From NCBI GenBank assembly GCA_002255925.1, contig NKIH01000004.1, positions 310,001 through 374,000 on the forward strand: a DNA stretch of 64,000 nt, in the 5' to 3' direction. The notes beneath the pieces are model-generated. The model saw only the letters and a program-made list of their open reading frames with translations. It was not told where the DNA came from and did no database searches. Shown here piece after piece: positions 63,754 through 64,000 of the stretch. Within the stretch, counting starts at the first letter, position 1, and each line of letters opens with the position of its first letter. This DNA is from Burkholderiales bacterium PBB6. Lineage in GTDB: Bacteria; Pseudomonadota; Gammaproteobacteria; Burkholderiales; Burkholderiaceae_C. The position numbers were made by a program, and so were the translations under genes.

Positions 63754-64000
63754 TCAGGCCGCTTGGCTGTCGAGGTGGTGTGCGGGCACGGCCAGGCGGC
63801 GGAAGGCCAGGCCGGCGGCGTCAAACAGGTAGCAGGCGGCCGAGGCCACACCCAGCGTCAGGGCAGAGCCGCTCTTCAGGCGCAGGTGGCCGGGCAGCTC
63901 GCAGGTGAGGGTGGTGTCGGTGCCGGGCAGGGTGCCGTAGGCGAAGGTGGCGCTGCCGAGTTGCTCCACGAAAGTGACGGTGGCCTGCAGGCGGTTGTCG
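63754..64000 (-). CDS. malK: MalK/UgpC-type ABC transporter ATPase, C-terminal end only
   Basis: About 82 residues of the C-terminal regulatory (TOBE/MOP-like) domain are in the window: a VTFVEQLGSATFAYG strand pair near the edge, TDTTLTCELPGHLRLKSG, LTLGVASAACYLFDAAGLAFRR, ending LAVPAHHLDSQAA. FVEQLGS is the recognisable CUT1-ATPase motif. The ATPase core lies beyond base 64000. It leads directly into malE (4 bp gap) and is the only MalK visible for two sets of MalFG. Confidence 0.85.
   Translation of the reverse strand, partial: DNRLQATVTFVEQLGSATFAYGTLPGTDTTLTCELPGHLRLKSGSALTLGVASAACYLFDAAGLAFRRLAVPAHHLDSQAA

Overview
The window is high-GC bacterial chromosome that looks like a betaproteobacterium of the order Burkholderiales (Rubrivivax/Leptothrix/Roseateles-like). 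This is inferred from the class A RNase P RNA, the beta-oxidation operon layout, a glucokinase-RpiR fusion of the Burkholderiales type, and GC-ending codon use. No plasmid or phage backbone is visible. A short central stretch (about 47.4-52.6 kb) has clearly lower GC and different codon use.

0-11.4 kb: a truncated glycine-zipper lipoprotein and an HNH protein precede a fatty-acid beta-oxidation cluster. The cluster runs TetR regulator with its own palindromic operator, acyl-CoA dehydrogenase, DUF2147 protein, two-domain hydroxyacyl-CoA dehydrogenase/enoyl-CoA hydratase, thiolase, a second enoyl-CoA hydratase and an SGNH hydrolase. A zinc-ribbon membrane protein and an acyl-CoA thioesterase lie on the other strand. 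11.4-24 kb holds housekeeping and surface functions: an ABC exporter, a LysR regulator, dihydroorotase, a GNAT enzyme, a thioredoxin-fold protein, cysteine synthase, the RNase P RNA gene, a Bcr/CflA exporter, a periplasmic alpha-carbonic anhydrase, a large secreted nuclease and a PEP-CTERM protein.

24-47.4 kb and 54-64 kb form a large maltodextrin/oligosaccharide locus. It has a glucokinase-RpiR fusion divergent from a second glucokinase plus MATE exporter, a secreted GH13 amylase divergent from a TonB-dependent receptor, two tandem flavin halogenase-family genes, an S9 peptidase, and a malEFG-GH13-GH32-reductase operon. On the far side of the low-GC island lies a second, oppositely oriented operon (malK end, malEFG, two GH13 enzymes). 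Polymer would be cut outside the cell, oligomers taken through the TonB receptor, trimmed in the periplasm, imported by MalEFGK and phosphorylated by glucokinase. Six copies of a 15-bp NGTA-N7-TACA-like box sit in pairs in the three regulatory gaps of this locus and suggest one regulon, possibly controlled by the RpiR half of the fusion protein.

47.4-52.6 kb is an inserted, defence-like island. It contains a retron: a reverse transcriptase with the NAxxH, YADD and VTG retron motifs fused to a C-terminal TOPRIM-like nuclease domain, preceded by a 135-nt candidate msr-msd RNA. That RNA is bounded by a 14-bp a1/a2 pairing and has a -10 box placed to start transcription at a1. Next to it, in the opposite direction, are a protein with an AlbA_2/Schlafen-type N-terminus and a small protein with an R-x4-H (HEPN-like) motif. 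This island is the most interesting part of the window.
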